Below are positions 20,201 through 26,608 of a stretch of DNA of 39,528 bases, one piece after another. The translations under genes were made by a program, and so were the position numbers. The stretch is taken from contig JAQWAQ010000014.1 of assembly GCA_028707635.1 (NCBI GenBank), positions 1 to 39,528 of the forward strand, read 5' to 3'. The notes below the pieces were generated by a model. That model was not told where the DNA came from. It was given only the letters and a program-made list of their open reading frames with translations, and ran no database searches. The DNA is from Negativicutes bacterium (lineage in GTDB: Bacteria > Bacillota > Negativicutes > JAAYSF01). How positions within the stretch are numbered: the stretch's first letter is position 1; each line of letters starts with the position of its first letter.

Positions 20201-20672
20201 GATTATCACCCCGGAGGTTGATGACTTAAAGAATGAATTTTTCTTTCCGGGAATGAAAGTGCTGCATTTTGCCTTTGAACCAAGCGAAGCGTGCGACGGG
20301 TGTTTACCAGTTATCGCTGATAAAAACTCGGTGATTTACACGGGTACGCATGATAATGATACAACAATTGGCTGGTATAAAGAACTTGTTAGCACTGAGC
20401 CTGCCATTGAGAATTGTATTCGGCAGGTATTGGGGCTTGCACAAGATCCAACAGGTGAAGAAATCTGCCAGGCGTTAGTGAATTTTGCGTACGCCAGCAA
20501 TGCCAACACTGCAATTATTCCGCTGCAAGACATCTTGGCACTTGACAGCAGTGCTCGCATGAACAGGCCCGGTACTATCGGCGGCAACTGGCAGTGGCGT
20601 TGCTTGAAGCAAGCCTTTACGCCTGAACTTGCCGCCTGGCTGGCAGAATTAGCAGTGAAACACGGTCGGTAG
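17205..20672 (+). CDS. Fused GH13 alpha-amylase/neopullulanase-like and GH77 4-alpha-glucanotransferase (MalQ-like)
   Basis: A single 1155-residue frame holds two complete catalytic modules. Residues 1-130 look like a beta-rich starch-binding or linker domain. The GH13 domain (about 136-640) has IIYQIMPDRFFNG, catalytic Asp353 in GWRLDVVDEL, Glu382 in LIGEVWEDA and Asp457 in LIGSHDVPRIL. From about residue 660 the GH77 domain begins (RQCGILMHPTALPSRYGIGDLG) and has nucleophile Asp949 in VRVDHFRGFEAYW, Glu996 in PIIAEDLGI and Asp1050 in GTHDNDTTIGW. All six catalytic residues are present, so both activities are likely: endo-hydrolysis or debranching-type attack and disproportionation of maltodextrins. 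It starts at GTG 17205 with GAGG 8 bases upstream, 18 bases after glgA, and ends the glycogen operon. The precise GH13 specificity is not determinable here. Confidence 0.92.
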   Translation: MEQNWVIHNSQLLTYRSPFGAVSYNETIILQLDFAVGIVPDAVTLRLWSEQQGEEKHAMILSDKSDACHHKYQFCIKAPNQLGLLWYYFIIVVCGKTYFYGNNAANLGGEGQLYDKEPPSFQITVYKPEAVTPGWFKEAIIYQIMPDRFFNGEPDGKVLNPKKGSVIHSHWNNTPFYIRDPDNGSIVAYDFFGGNLRGVMAKLPYLQDLGVTVIYFNPIFESPSNHRYDTADYHHVDSMLGDNELFKELCDEARKHGISVILDGVFSHTGSDSIYFNREGNYPELGAYQSKDSPYYPWYRFKNWPDEYEAWWNVDALPNTNENEPSYLDFIIKNKNSVVNHWMKLGVKGWRLDVVDELPDQFVKQFRQTMKQADPEAVLIGEVWEDASHKVSYSQMRNYLGGEQLDGAMNYPFRQILLDFILGQRDARQTQMMLMSLYENYPCENFYVMMNLIGSHDVPRILTLLGEAPSADHLTVGEQARHQLLPKQRQLAIARLKLMTLWQMTFPGVPSIYYGDEAGVEGYKDPFNRKSFPWGTEDKELVDWYKAITALRHQYDALKTGEWIGLVAEEDVYGFVRRIVNGKDVFGQAKQDNVLVVLFNRSPEKAVNISVNVRPWCRGALLDVLNQDQEVLLDGGMLAVTLQPLEGKLLVQKEEYAFPRQCGILMHPTALPSRYGIGDLGKEAYEFVNFLVKAKQKVWQVLPLNPTGFGESPYQCLSAFAGNHLLISLGKLVAAGWLTANDIKRYPVCKSAQVEFDKVRKAKDRLLRIAFDRFRLEEPSPAYEKFVADHNSWLDDYALFMALKAYFKEAAWYDWPKPVVLREETALSYYKNLLTDEIQYQRFLQYIFFSQWLELKHYANRWGVKIVGDVPIFVAPDSSDVWANPQLFELDATGRPTKVAGVPPDYFSKTGQLWGNPLYNWEELAKTDYAWWRSRFELLLTTVDIVRVDHFRGFEAYWAVPAGEKTAIKGQWIKGPGTEFFATISKYLGKLPIIAEDLGIITPEVDDLKNEFFFPGMKVLHFAFEPSEACDGCLPVIADKNSVIYTGTHDNDTTIGWYKELVSTEPAIENCIRQVLGLAQDPTGEEICQALVNFAYASNANTAIIPLQDILALDSSARMNRPGTIGGNWQWRCLKQAFTPELAAWLAELAVKHGR

Positions 20673-20705
20673 CTATAACATAACAAGTGAAATGCGGAGG
20701 AAATA

Positions 20706-21911
20706 ATGCCTGATATTAAATGGATCACAAATAATAGCTTGACTAAACCATCTCATCAAAATGAGTTTAGCTTTGCCAAGGTAAATAGCGTGCAGCAATT
20801 TCATGCCGGTTTTCCCGGTTATGCTCCGACACCTCTGGTAAGTCTGACAAGCATGGCACAGTCTTTGGGGCTTGGCGGGCTGTATGTTAAAGATGAATCG
20901 TATCGATTTGGACTGAATGCCTTTAAAGCACTGGGCGGGTCCTATGCGATAGGGCGATATCTTGCTGATCGGCTGGGAATTGACATAGCCGAAGCCACGT
21001 TTGAAGTGCTCACTTCACCTGCAACCAAGAAAAAGCTTGGTGAAATGACTTTTGTCACTGCGACTGATGGCAACCATGGCCGGGGTGTCGCCTGGGCTGC
21101 TGCCAAATTGGGGCATAAATCCGTTGTTTATATGCCTAAGGGCTCGTCGCCCGAACGGCTCAAAAATATCCAACGCGAGGGTGCAGAGGCTTCCATCACC
21201 GCTTTAAACTATGATGATGCCGTACGGCTGGCAGCAGACAATGCCCAAAAACATGGCTGGATAGTAGTCCAGGATACCGCCTGGCCGGGTTATCAAGAGA
21301 TTCCGTTATGGATTATGCAAGGCTACACCACAATGGCTATGGAAGCCTATCAGGAACTTGCTGCCCAGAAAGTTAAACCTACTCATATATTTTTGCAGGC
21401 CGGTGTAGGCTCATTTGCGGCGGCGATTCAGGCCTTTGTCTTAAACGCCTATCCTGACGCACCGCCAAAAGTAGTAATTGTTGAACCTCATGCTGCCAAC
21501 TGTATTTTTCGATCAGCGGAAGCCGGTGACGGCAAGCCGCGGTTTGTCAGCGGTGACATGAATACCATCATGGCAGGTCTGGCGTGTGGCGAGCCCAGTA
21601 CCATAGCCTGGGGAATTCTTGCGGCCGCCAGTGATATGTTCATTTCTTGTCCTGATTGGGTGGCGGCCCGAGGTATGCGGGTGCTCGGTAATCCGCTTGG
21701 CACGGATTCGCGCATCATTGCCGGCGAGTCAGGCGCGGTAACAGCTGGAATTGTCAGTCTGCTGATGACCTGTTCCGACCTTTCCCAGGCTCGTGAAGAA
21801 CTCAAGCTAAACTCATCGGCACAGGTGCTTGTTATTAACACTGAAGGCGATACCGACCCAGATAATTATCGCAGCATTGTCTGGGATGGCGCATATTCAA
21901 GCCCGGTGTAA
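20706..21911 (+). CDS. dpaL: Diaminopropionate ammonia-lyase
   Basis: A PLP fold-type II enzyme (YgeX/DpaL family) that converts 2,3-diaminopropionate to pyruvate and two ammonia. At 401 residues the length is standard. PLP Lys74 lies in RFGLNAFKALGGSYA. The phosphate-binding and active-site segments TATDGNHGRGVAWAAAKLG and QAGVGSFAAA are present, together with the C-terminal GESGAVTAG. It lies 33 bases after the amylase-MalQ fusion on the same strand with GGAGG at the start, so read-through from the glycogen operon is possible although the function is unrelated. It is closed by a bidirectional terminator. Confidence 0.93.
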   Translation: MPDIKWITNNSLTKPSHQNEFSFAKVNSVQQFHAGFPGYAPTPLVSLTSMAQSLGLGGLYVKDESYRFGLNAFKALGGSYAIGRYLADRLGIDIAEATFEVLTSPATKKKLGEMTFVTATDGNHGRGVAWAAAKLGHKSVVYMPKGSSPERLKNIQREGAEASITALNYDDAVRLAADNAQKHGWIVVQDTAWPGYQEIPLWIMQGYTTMAMEAYQELAAQKVKPTHIFLQAGVGSFAAAIQAFVLNAYPDAPPKVVIVEPHAANCIFRSAEAGDGKPRFVSGDMNTIMAGLACGEPSTIAWGILAAASDMFISCPDWVAARGMRVLGNPLGTDSRIIAGESGAVTAGIVSLLMTCSDLSQAREELKLNSSAQVLVINTEGDTDPDNYRSIVWDGAYSSPV

Positions 21912-21916
21912 TTTAA

Positions 21917-21951
21917 AAAGCTCCCTTCGAATTTAGGTCGAAGGGAGCTTT
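21917..21951. terminator. Bidirectional terminator between dpaL and the PfpI gene
   Basis: The 14-bp perfect arms AAAGCTCCCTTCGA (21917-21930) and their complement (21938-21951) lie between convergent genes, with A and T tails at either side. Confidence 0.85.
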
Positions 21952-21954
21952 CGT

Positions 21955-22524
21955 TTAGAGAGTAATTTTGGCGCCTAATAATTGTACGAAGGCCCGCAGC
22001 CATTCGGGGTGATTGGGCCAAGCTTGGGCAGTAACGAGATTGCCGCTTACTACGACTGGTTCATTTTTCCATTCTGCACCCGCGATACGGCACTCAGCGG
22101 CGCAAGCCGGATAGGAAGTGGTAGTTTTGCCTTTTAAGACATCGGCAGCTGCCAAAAGCTGTGTTCCATGGCAGACGGCGGCAACCGGCTTATTCGCAGC
22201 AAAAAAATCTTTAACCAACTGAACTGTTTCCGGGTACATGCGGATATACTCCGGTGCGCGGCCGCCGGGGATTACCAACCCGACATAATCATCAGCTTTG
22301 GCATCGGCAGCAGCGATATCAACAGGAATGCGGTGGCCGGTAAGCTCAACATAGGTATCAAGCCCGATAAAATCATGAACAACCAACTGCAGAGTGTCAC
22401 CGGCTTTTTTATTGGGAGCGCTCACCTCAACATCATACCCTAACATCATCAAAGCTTGCTGGGGTACTTTCACTTCATAATCCTCAGCGCAGTCGCCTGT
22501 AAGGAGTAATATTTTTTTTGTCAT
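21955..22524 (-). CDS. DJ-1/PfpI family protein
   Basis: A 189-residue class I glutamine amidotransferase-like fold. The nucleophile elbow AAVCHGTQLL places Cys118 and His119, and Glu14 in DCAEDYEV is the residue that usually hydrogen-bonds the cysteine. GLVIPGGRAPEYIR is also typical. Members act as stress-related deglycases, chaperones or peptidases; the substrate cannot be assigned. It has a GAGGAGG-type ribosome binding site and is monocistronic, convergent with dpaL. Confidence 0.88.
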   Translation of the reverse strand: MTKKILLLTGDCAEDYEVKVPQQALMMLGYDVEVSAPNKKAGDTLQLVVHDFIGLDTYVELTGHRIPVDIAAADAKADDYVGLVIPGGRAPEYIRMYPETVQLVKDFFAANKPVAAVCHGTQLLAAADVLKGKTTTSYPACAAECRIAGAEWKNEPVVVSGNLVTAQAWPNHPEWLRAFVQLLGAKITL

Positions 22525-22616
22525 TTTATAACCTCCTCTTAGTTGGATAATAGTAACAAATTCTAGGAATCCTTAGCAAAATCCTGCCTGATTTTTCTGA
22601 AAATTTATAATAAGGA

Positions 22617-22649
22617 AAGAGCCATTCCCCACAAAAGAAAGGCTCTTGG
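22617..22649 (-). terminator. Hairpin downstream of the first permease gene
   Basis: AAGAGCC and GGCTCTT arms (7 bp) flank an 18-base loop, and the minus strand continues TCCTTATTATAAATTTT. It is a weak intrinsic terminator candidate for the permease at 22674. The PfpI promoter must also lie in this gap. Confidence 0.45.
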
Positions 22650-22673
22650 ATTTGATTTCGCTAGAAATTCTTT

Positions 22674-23951
22674 TTAAAAGTAGCGTAAAGATAAATAAAT
22701 GTGCGAAATTATAATTGAGACGATCATAAGAGGGAAAGCCACCTTGAAAAAGTGCGCGAAGGAAATGTGATAGCCGTTTTTCTCAGCAATTCCGGCCACA
22801 ATAACATTCGCTGATGCTCCAATCAAAGTGCCATTTCCTCCTAGGCAGGCCCCAAGGGCCAGCGACCACCATACAGGCTCTAAATTCATGCCGGAGATTT
22901 GCCCCATCTCTTGCAGCATCGGAATCATGGTCGCCACGAAGGGGATGTTGTCAATAAAAGCCGACGCAATGGCAGATAACCACAGAACTAGATAACCGGT
23001 CTGTTCAACCTGGCCACTTGTGATAGTTAAGCTCCAGGCGGCCAACTCACGAATTACCCCGGTCGATTTTAGGCCGCCGACAAGCGTAAACAGCCCGGCA
23101 AAGAAGAAGATAGTTGGCCATTCAACATGGAGCAGCACATCCTCCGGCTCTTCGCGGCTAATTAGCATTAACAGCATAGCCCCTGTCAGTGCAATCGTAG
23201 CAGAATCCAGGTGAAGCATGCCATGCAGCATAAATCCTATAATCGTTAAAGACAATACGGCCAGTGATTTCTTCAACAAGGCCCAGTCTTTGATTGCCTC
23301 ACGCGGCTCAAGATTCAATAACTTGAGTCGATTTTCTTCGGTGACATGAAGGTCATTGCGATACCAGAACAAAAGCAGCGTAATTGTTACGATCATGACG
23401 ACAATGGCAGCCGGTGCAAGATTAACAATAAAAGCGGTAAAATCTAGTCCTACCGCACTGCCAATCATAATATTAGGCGGATCGCCAATCAAGGTTGCCG
23501 TACCGCCGATATTGGAAGATAAAATCTCGGTGATCAAAAAGGGCATCGGATTGACATCAAGTTTATCGGTCAAAGTAAGCGTAACCGGTACAATCAGTAA
23601 TACGGTTGTAACATTGTCCAAAAACGCTGATGCCACAGCCGTGATAATCCCCAATAGGCCAAGCAGCCCGAGCGGGTGTCCCTTAGTCACTTTTGCAGAC
23701 CAAATGGCCATTGCCTCAAAAACCCCTGTTCGGCGGGTGATGGCGACAAGAATCATCATTCCTATCAGCAAGCCAAGGGTATTAAAATCAATGTCGTCCT
23801 TGAGAGCTGTTTCCTGAGTAAGAAAACCCATCAGTATCATTAATAATCCGCCGGCCATTGCTACAACCATACGATTGATTTTTTCCCAGATAATCATGGC
23901 ATAGGCCAACAGGAATATTACAATTGAACCCCAAAAAGCTACATCATTCAT
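22674..23951 (-). CDS. ArsB/NhaD-type ion permease (downstream copy)
   Basis: A 425-residue polytopic membrane protein of the CitMHS/ArsB-NhaD superfamily with about 11 hydrophobic segments. Family-like signatures are ITEILSSNIGGTATLIGDPP, IPFVATMIPML and SLALGACLGGNGTLIGAS, the two inverted-repeat re-entrant motifs. Members export arsenite, exchange Na+/H+ or carry anions; the substrate is not clear, and no ars genes are nearby. It is roughly 89% identical over the first 110 residues to the product of the gene at 24153, so this is a tandem duplication. It has its own TTGACT-17-TAAAAT promoter and a leader hairpin. Confidence 0.88.
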   Translation of the reverse strand: MNDVAFWGSIVIFLLAYAMIIWEKINRMVVAMAGGLLMILMGFLTQETALKDDIDFNTLGLLIGMMILVAITRRTGVFEAMAIWSAKVTKGHPLGLLGLLGIITAVASAFLDNVTTVLLIVPVTLTLTDKLDVNPMPFLITEILSSNIGGTATLIGDPPNIMIGSAVGLDFTAFIVNLAPAAIVVMIVTITLLLFWYRNDLHVTEENRLKLLNLEPREAIKDWALLKKSLAVLSLTIIGFMLHGMLHLDSATIALTGAMLLMLISREEPEDVLLHVEWPTIFFFAGLFTLVGGLKSTGVIRELAAWSLTITSGQVEQTGYLVLWLSAIASAFIDNIPFVATMIPMLQEMGQISGMNLEPVWWSLALGACLGGNGTLIGASANVIVAGIAEKNGYHISFAHFFKVAFPLMIVSIIISHIYLSLRYF

Positions 23952-23994
23952 CGAAATCCCCCTTAAAGATAATATTGCCCAAAAATAGACAAAG

Positions 23995-24018
23995 AGAAGC
24001 CTGTGGTGACAGACTCCT
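23995..24018 (-). promoter_or_regulatory. Leader hairpin of the downstream permease gene
   Basis: On the minus strand AGGAGTCTGT-CACC-ACAGGCTTCT folds into a 10-bp stem containing G-U pairs, then CTTTG. It lies just downstream of a TTGACT-17-TAAAAT promoter (24076-24048) and 44 bases before the start codon. The same element precedes the upstream copy at 25476-25499. Confidence 0.55.
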
Positions 24019-24047
24019 CCAAAAAATTTCTATGCAATTTAAATTGT

Positions 24048-24076
24048 ATTTTATACTAGTTTTACCACCGAGTCAA
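24048..24076 (-). promoter_or_regulatory. Sigma-A-like promoter of the downstream permease gene
   Basis: Minus strand -35 TTGACT (24076-24071), 17-base spacer, -10 TAAAAT (24053-24048). This gives a leader of about 90 bases. Confidence 0.7.
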
Positions 24077-24152
24077 CTGATAAAATGAGAAGTGCTTGCC
24101 TGTTGGTTCAAATCAGTAGGGTAAGGGCCTTTTGTAAAAAGGGGTCTTTGAT

Positions 24153-25430
24153 CTAAAAGTAACGCCAAGATACATAGACGTGGGCGATGATAATTGACAA
24201 GATCATAAACGGAAAGGCCACCTTGAAAAAATGTCGGAAGGAAATAGGATAGCCGTTTTTTTCAGCAATTCCGGCTACAATAACATTCGCTGATGCCCCA
24301 ATTAATGTGCCGTTACCACCCAGGCAGGCTCCAAGCGCCAGCGACCACCATACAGGCTCTAAATCCATGCCAGAGATTTGCCCCATTTCTTGCAGCATGG
24401 GAATCATAGTCGCCACAAAGGGAATGTTGTCAATAAAGGCCGAAGCAATGGCGGATAACCATAGAATCAAATAACTGGTCTGTTCAACCTGACCGCTTGT
24501 AATGGCTAAACTCCAACTTGCTAGTTCACCAATTACTCCCGTTGATTTAAGGCCACCAACTAAAATAAATAACCCAGCGAAGAAGAAGATTGTTGGCCAT
24601 TCAACATGAAGCAGCACATCTTCTGGCTCTTCACGGCTGATCAGCATTAATAAAATTGCGCCGGTTAGGGCGATTGTGGCTGACTCCAGGTGTAACATAC
24701 CATGCAGCATGAACCCGACAATCGTCAGTGCCAGTACTGCCAGCGATTTTTTCAATAAGGACCAATCTTTAATCGCTTCACGCGGCTCAAGCTTTAACAC
24801 CTTGAGTCGGTTTTCCTCTGCGACATCAAGATCATTACGATACCAAAGTAGGAGTAGTATAAGTGTTACAGCCATTACGACGATAGCGACAGGTGCAAGA
24901 TTAACAATAAAAGCGGTAAAATCTAGGCCTACCGCACTGCCAATCATAATATTGGGAGGGTCGCCAATCAAGGTTGCCGTACCACCGATATTAGAAGACA
25001 AAATCTCGGTGATCAAAAAGGGCATCGGATTGACATCAAGTTTATCGGTTAAAGTAAGCGTAACCGGTACAATCAGTAATACGGTAGTAACATTGTCCAG
25101 AAGGGCCGATCCTATAGCCGTGATGATTCCTAAAAGGCCCAGTAATGCTAGCGGCTTCCCCTTAGTTACCTTGGCTGACCAAATGGCCATCGCCTCAAAA
25201 ACCCCTGTCCGGCGGGTGATCGTGACAAGAATCATCATTCCCACCAGCAGGCCAATAGTATTAAAATCAATGTCGTCCTTTATAGCTGTTTCCTGATTAA
25301 GAAAACCGACTAAAATCATTAGCAACCCACCAGCCATTGCTACAACCATACGGTTGACCTTTTCCCAGATGATCATGGCATAGGCAAGTAAAAAAATTAC
25401 AATCGAACCCCAAAAGGCTACATCGTTCAT
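24153..25430 (-). CDS. ArsB/NhaD-type ion permease (upstream copy)
   Basis: This 425-residue protein is the tandem paralogue of the one at 22674, with the same start MNDVAFWGSIVIFLLAYAM and the same ILSSNIGGTATLIGDPP and ACLGGNGTLIGAS motifs. Most differences are conservative I/V/L exchanges in membrane segments, with a few charge changes such as KGKPL for KGHPL. Both copies appear intact. The substrate is unknown: arsenite, sodium/proton exchange or organic anions are all possible for the family. It has a separate strong promoter (TTGACA-17-TAGAAT) and a leader hairpin with a T-run. Confidence 0.88.
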   Translation of the reverse strand: MNDVAFWGSIVIFLLAYAMIIWEKVNRMVVAMAGGLLMILVGFLNQETAIKDDIDFNTIGLLVGMMILVTITRRTGVFEAMAIWSAKVTKGKPLALLGLLGIITAIGSALLDNVTTVLLIVPVTLTLTDKLDVNPMPFLITEILSSNIGGTATLIGDPPNIMIGSAVGLDFTAFIVNLAPVAIVVMAVTLILLLLWYRNDLDVAEENRLKVLKLEPREAIKDWSLLKKSLAVLALTIVGFMLHGMLHLESATIALTGAILLMLISREEPEDVLLHVEWPTIFFFAGLFILVGGLKSTGVIGELASWSLAITSGQVEQTSYLILWLSAIASAFIDNIPFVATMIPMLQEMGQISGMDLEPVWWSLALGACLGGNGTLIGASANVIVAGIAEKNGYPISFRHFFKVAFPFMILSIIIAHVYVSWRYF

Positions 25431-25475
25431 AAAAAGCCCCCCTCTTAAATTAGTATTACCTGAAAATAGACAAAA

Positions 25476-25499
25476 AGAAGCCTGTGATGACAGGCTCCT
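25476..25499 (-). promoter_or_regulatory. Leader hairpin/attenuator-like element of the upstream permease gene
   Basis: On the minus strand AGGAGCCTGT-CATC-ACAGGCTTCT forms a 10-bp stem with a 4-base loop followed by TTTTTG. It has the form of an intrinsic terminator but lies inside the leader, about 25 bases after the predicted transcription start and 45 before the start codon. The copy at 23995 keeps the pairing despite a C-to-T change in the stem and a loop change. Confidence 0.6.
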
Positions 25500-25528
25500 C
25501 CAAAAATTTCTATGCTATTGTAAGCTGG

Positions 25529-25557
25529 ATTCTACACTAATAACAGTACTTTGTCAA
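25529..25557 (-). promoter_or_regulatory. Sigma-A-like promoter of the upstream permease gene
   Basis: Minus strand -35 TTGACA (25557-25552), 17-base spacer, -10 TAGAAT (25534-25529). Near consensus. Confidence 0.75.
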
Positions 25558-25595
25558 TCTTAAAAACAAGATCAATCAGGGCAACCGCTAGAAGC

Positions 25596-26018
25596 TTACT
25601 TTTTATTAATGAGAATTAACCCAATAAGGCAAAAGACTACTCCCAGAACTTTGTTGAAGGCAAACCCCTCTTTGTAAAATAGGATGCCCACTGGAATCAG
25701 CATAAGGGCAAGCAGGATATTTGCGACTAACGAGCCTTCACTGATATTCCAGCCTGCCCGATAGGCCATTAAATAGCCCAATTCAAGCCCAACAATGGCA
25801 ACACCAAGGGCCATACTAGTCCAATTAAGTTCTTCAAAGGACTGAAGCAAACTTTTATCAGCATAGAAAAATAGGAAAGTAGTAATCGTTATGAGCGTTG
25901 CTGTTAGATAGGTCACAAGCAGCGATGAAAACGGGTTAGCATCTGCTGGCGTTGACTTCTGACAAATATTATATAAAATATTTGATGCTACAATCAGGAC
26001 AATCGAAAACACATACAT
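25596..26018 (-). CDS. Small DMT/EamA-type transporter (four to five TM segments)
   Basis: This is a protein of 140 residues with about four hydrophobic helices, the size of a half EamA or SMR-type transporter. The end FYKEGFAFNKVLGVVFCLIGLILIN is the typical EamA final helix with a conserved Glu before it. It may work as a dimer. I chose ATG 26018 because AGGAGA sits 7-8 bases upstream; a longer start at 26033 would place that ribosome binding site inside the coding sequence. The substrate is unknown. Confidence 0.75.
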   Translation of the reverse strand: MYVFSIVLIVASNILYNICQKSTPADANPFSSLLVTYLTATLITITTFLFFYADKSLLQSFEELNWTSMALGVAIVGLELGYLMAYRAGWNISEGSLVANILLALMLIPVGILFYKEGFAFNKVLGVVFCLIGLILINKK

Positions 26019-26101
26019 AAAAGATCTCCTCATGGACTTACTTCAGGTAAATGGATAAAGTATTGAATAATTATTATATAACAAAAGTGGTGATAAATAA
26101 A

Positions 26102-26153
26102 GTTCGACTAAGATTCAGATGGAATTTTAACTCCACCTGAATCTTAGTCGAAC
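26102..26153. repeat. Long near-perfect palindrome
   Basis: A 22-bp stem (arms 26102-26123 and 26132-26153, one mismatch) has an 8-base loop. Transcribed on the minus strand the mismatch becomes a G-U pair. It lies between the divergent small transporter and tRNA-Gly, next to a second hairpin at 26169, and has no terminating T-run of note. It may be the end of a mobile element. Confidence 0.5.
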
Positions 26154-26168
26154 CGTATCCAGGGACTA

Positions 26169-26192
26169 ACTCCCGCTTCTTCAAGCGGGAGT
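26169..26192. repeat. Hairpin resembling an IS200/IS605-type right end
   Basis: ACTCCCGCTT-CTTC-AAGCGGGAGT is a perfect 10-bp stem followed by TCTTAGAGCGGGTTAGTC. GC-rich terminal hairpins of this kind mark ends of IS200/IS605 elements, but no tnpA or tnpB is present. At best it is a remnant; a terminator is the alternative. Confidence 0.35.
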
Positions 26193-26250
26193 CTTAGAGC
26201 GGGTTAGTCATCGGATAAACCTATCAATATATGAGGACAGTATATGCTAA

Positions 26251-26280
26251 TTGACTTTCCGGTGTTTTTGGGTGTATAAT
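26251..26280 (+). promoter_or_regulatory. Promoter of tRNA-Gly
   Basis: -35 TTGACT (26251-26256), 18-base spacer, perfect -10 TATAAT (26275-26280), 31 bases before the mature tRNA 5' end. Confidence 0.8.
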
Positions 26281-26311
26281 CTTGAAATAGGTAGTATATT
26301 ACCTATCAGAT

Positions 26312-26386
26312 GCGGGCGTAGCTCAGTGGTAGAGTACCGGCTTCCCAAGCCGTGGGTCGCGAGTTCGAATCTCGTTGCCCGCTCCA
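26312..26386 (+). tRNA. tRNA-Gly (anticodon CCC), CCA encoded
   Basis: The 75-nt cloverleaf has an acceptor stem GCGGGCG paired with TGCCCGC (one G-U), D-arm TAGCTCAGTGGTAGA, anticodon loop TTCCCAA giving anticodon CCC for GGG codons, T-arm GCGAG-TTCGAAT-CTCGT, discriminator T and CCA end. The outermost anticodon-stem pair is a C-T mismatch. It is a single tRNA gene with its own promoter and terminator. tRNA 3' ends are common integration sites, and the DNA downstream is accessory in character. Confidence 0.95.
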
Positions 26387-26398
26387 GTAAAATCAAGG

Positions 26399-26428
26399 CC
26401 TCCAGGCAATTGCCTGGAGGTTGTTTTC
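26399..26428 (+). terminator. Terminator of tRNA-Gly
   Basis: Perfect 11-bp palindrome CCTCCAGGCAA/TTGCCTGGAGG followed by TTGTTTT. Confidence 0.85.
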
Positions 26429-26442
26429 TATTTTATGCAAAC

Positions 26443-26464
26443 TTGCGGACCGATTTGCGGACCG
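26443..26464 (+). repeat. Tandem TTGCGGACCG repeat downstream of tRNA-Gly
   Basis: The 10-mer TTGCGGACCG occurs twice (26443-26452 and 26455-26464), 12 bases apart, 57 bases after the tRNA. The arrangement resembles arm-type integrase sites near an att site, which is inference; no integrase gene is in the window. Confidence 0.35.
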
Positions 26465-26608
26465 TTTGCTGTAAAAGAGGTTTATTTCGCTAATTTCACC
26501 AAAAAATCTGCATTTTTCATATGGTGAATTAACAGTCGTAAGATTGTACTATAAAATATAGCTATAGAATTGCTGTATTTGCTATCTAGTATTGGAGGGA
26601 ACAAATCC

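Noticed and set aside
24676..25296. Plus-strand 206-codon frame antisense to the permease
   Set aside because: It is the shadow of a hydrophobic membrane protein; an equivalent shadow exists opposite the other copy.
26251..26493. Open frame running through tRNA-Gly
   Set aside because: It spans the tRNA and its terminator and is clearly a chance frame.
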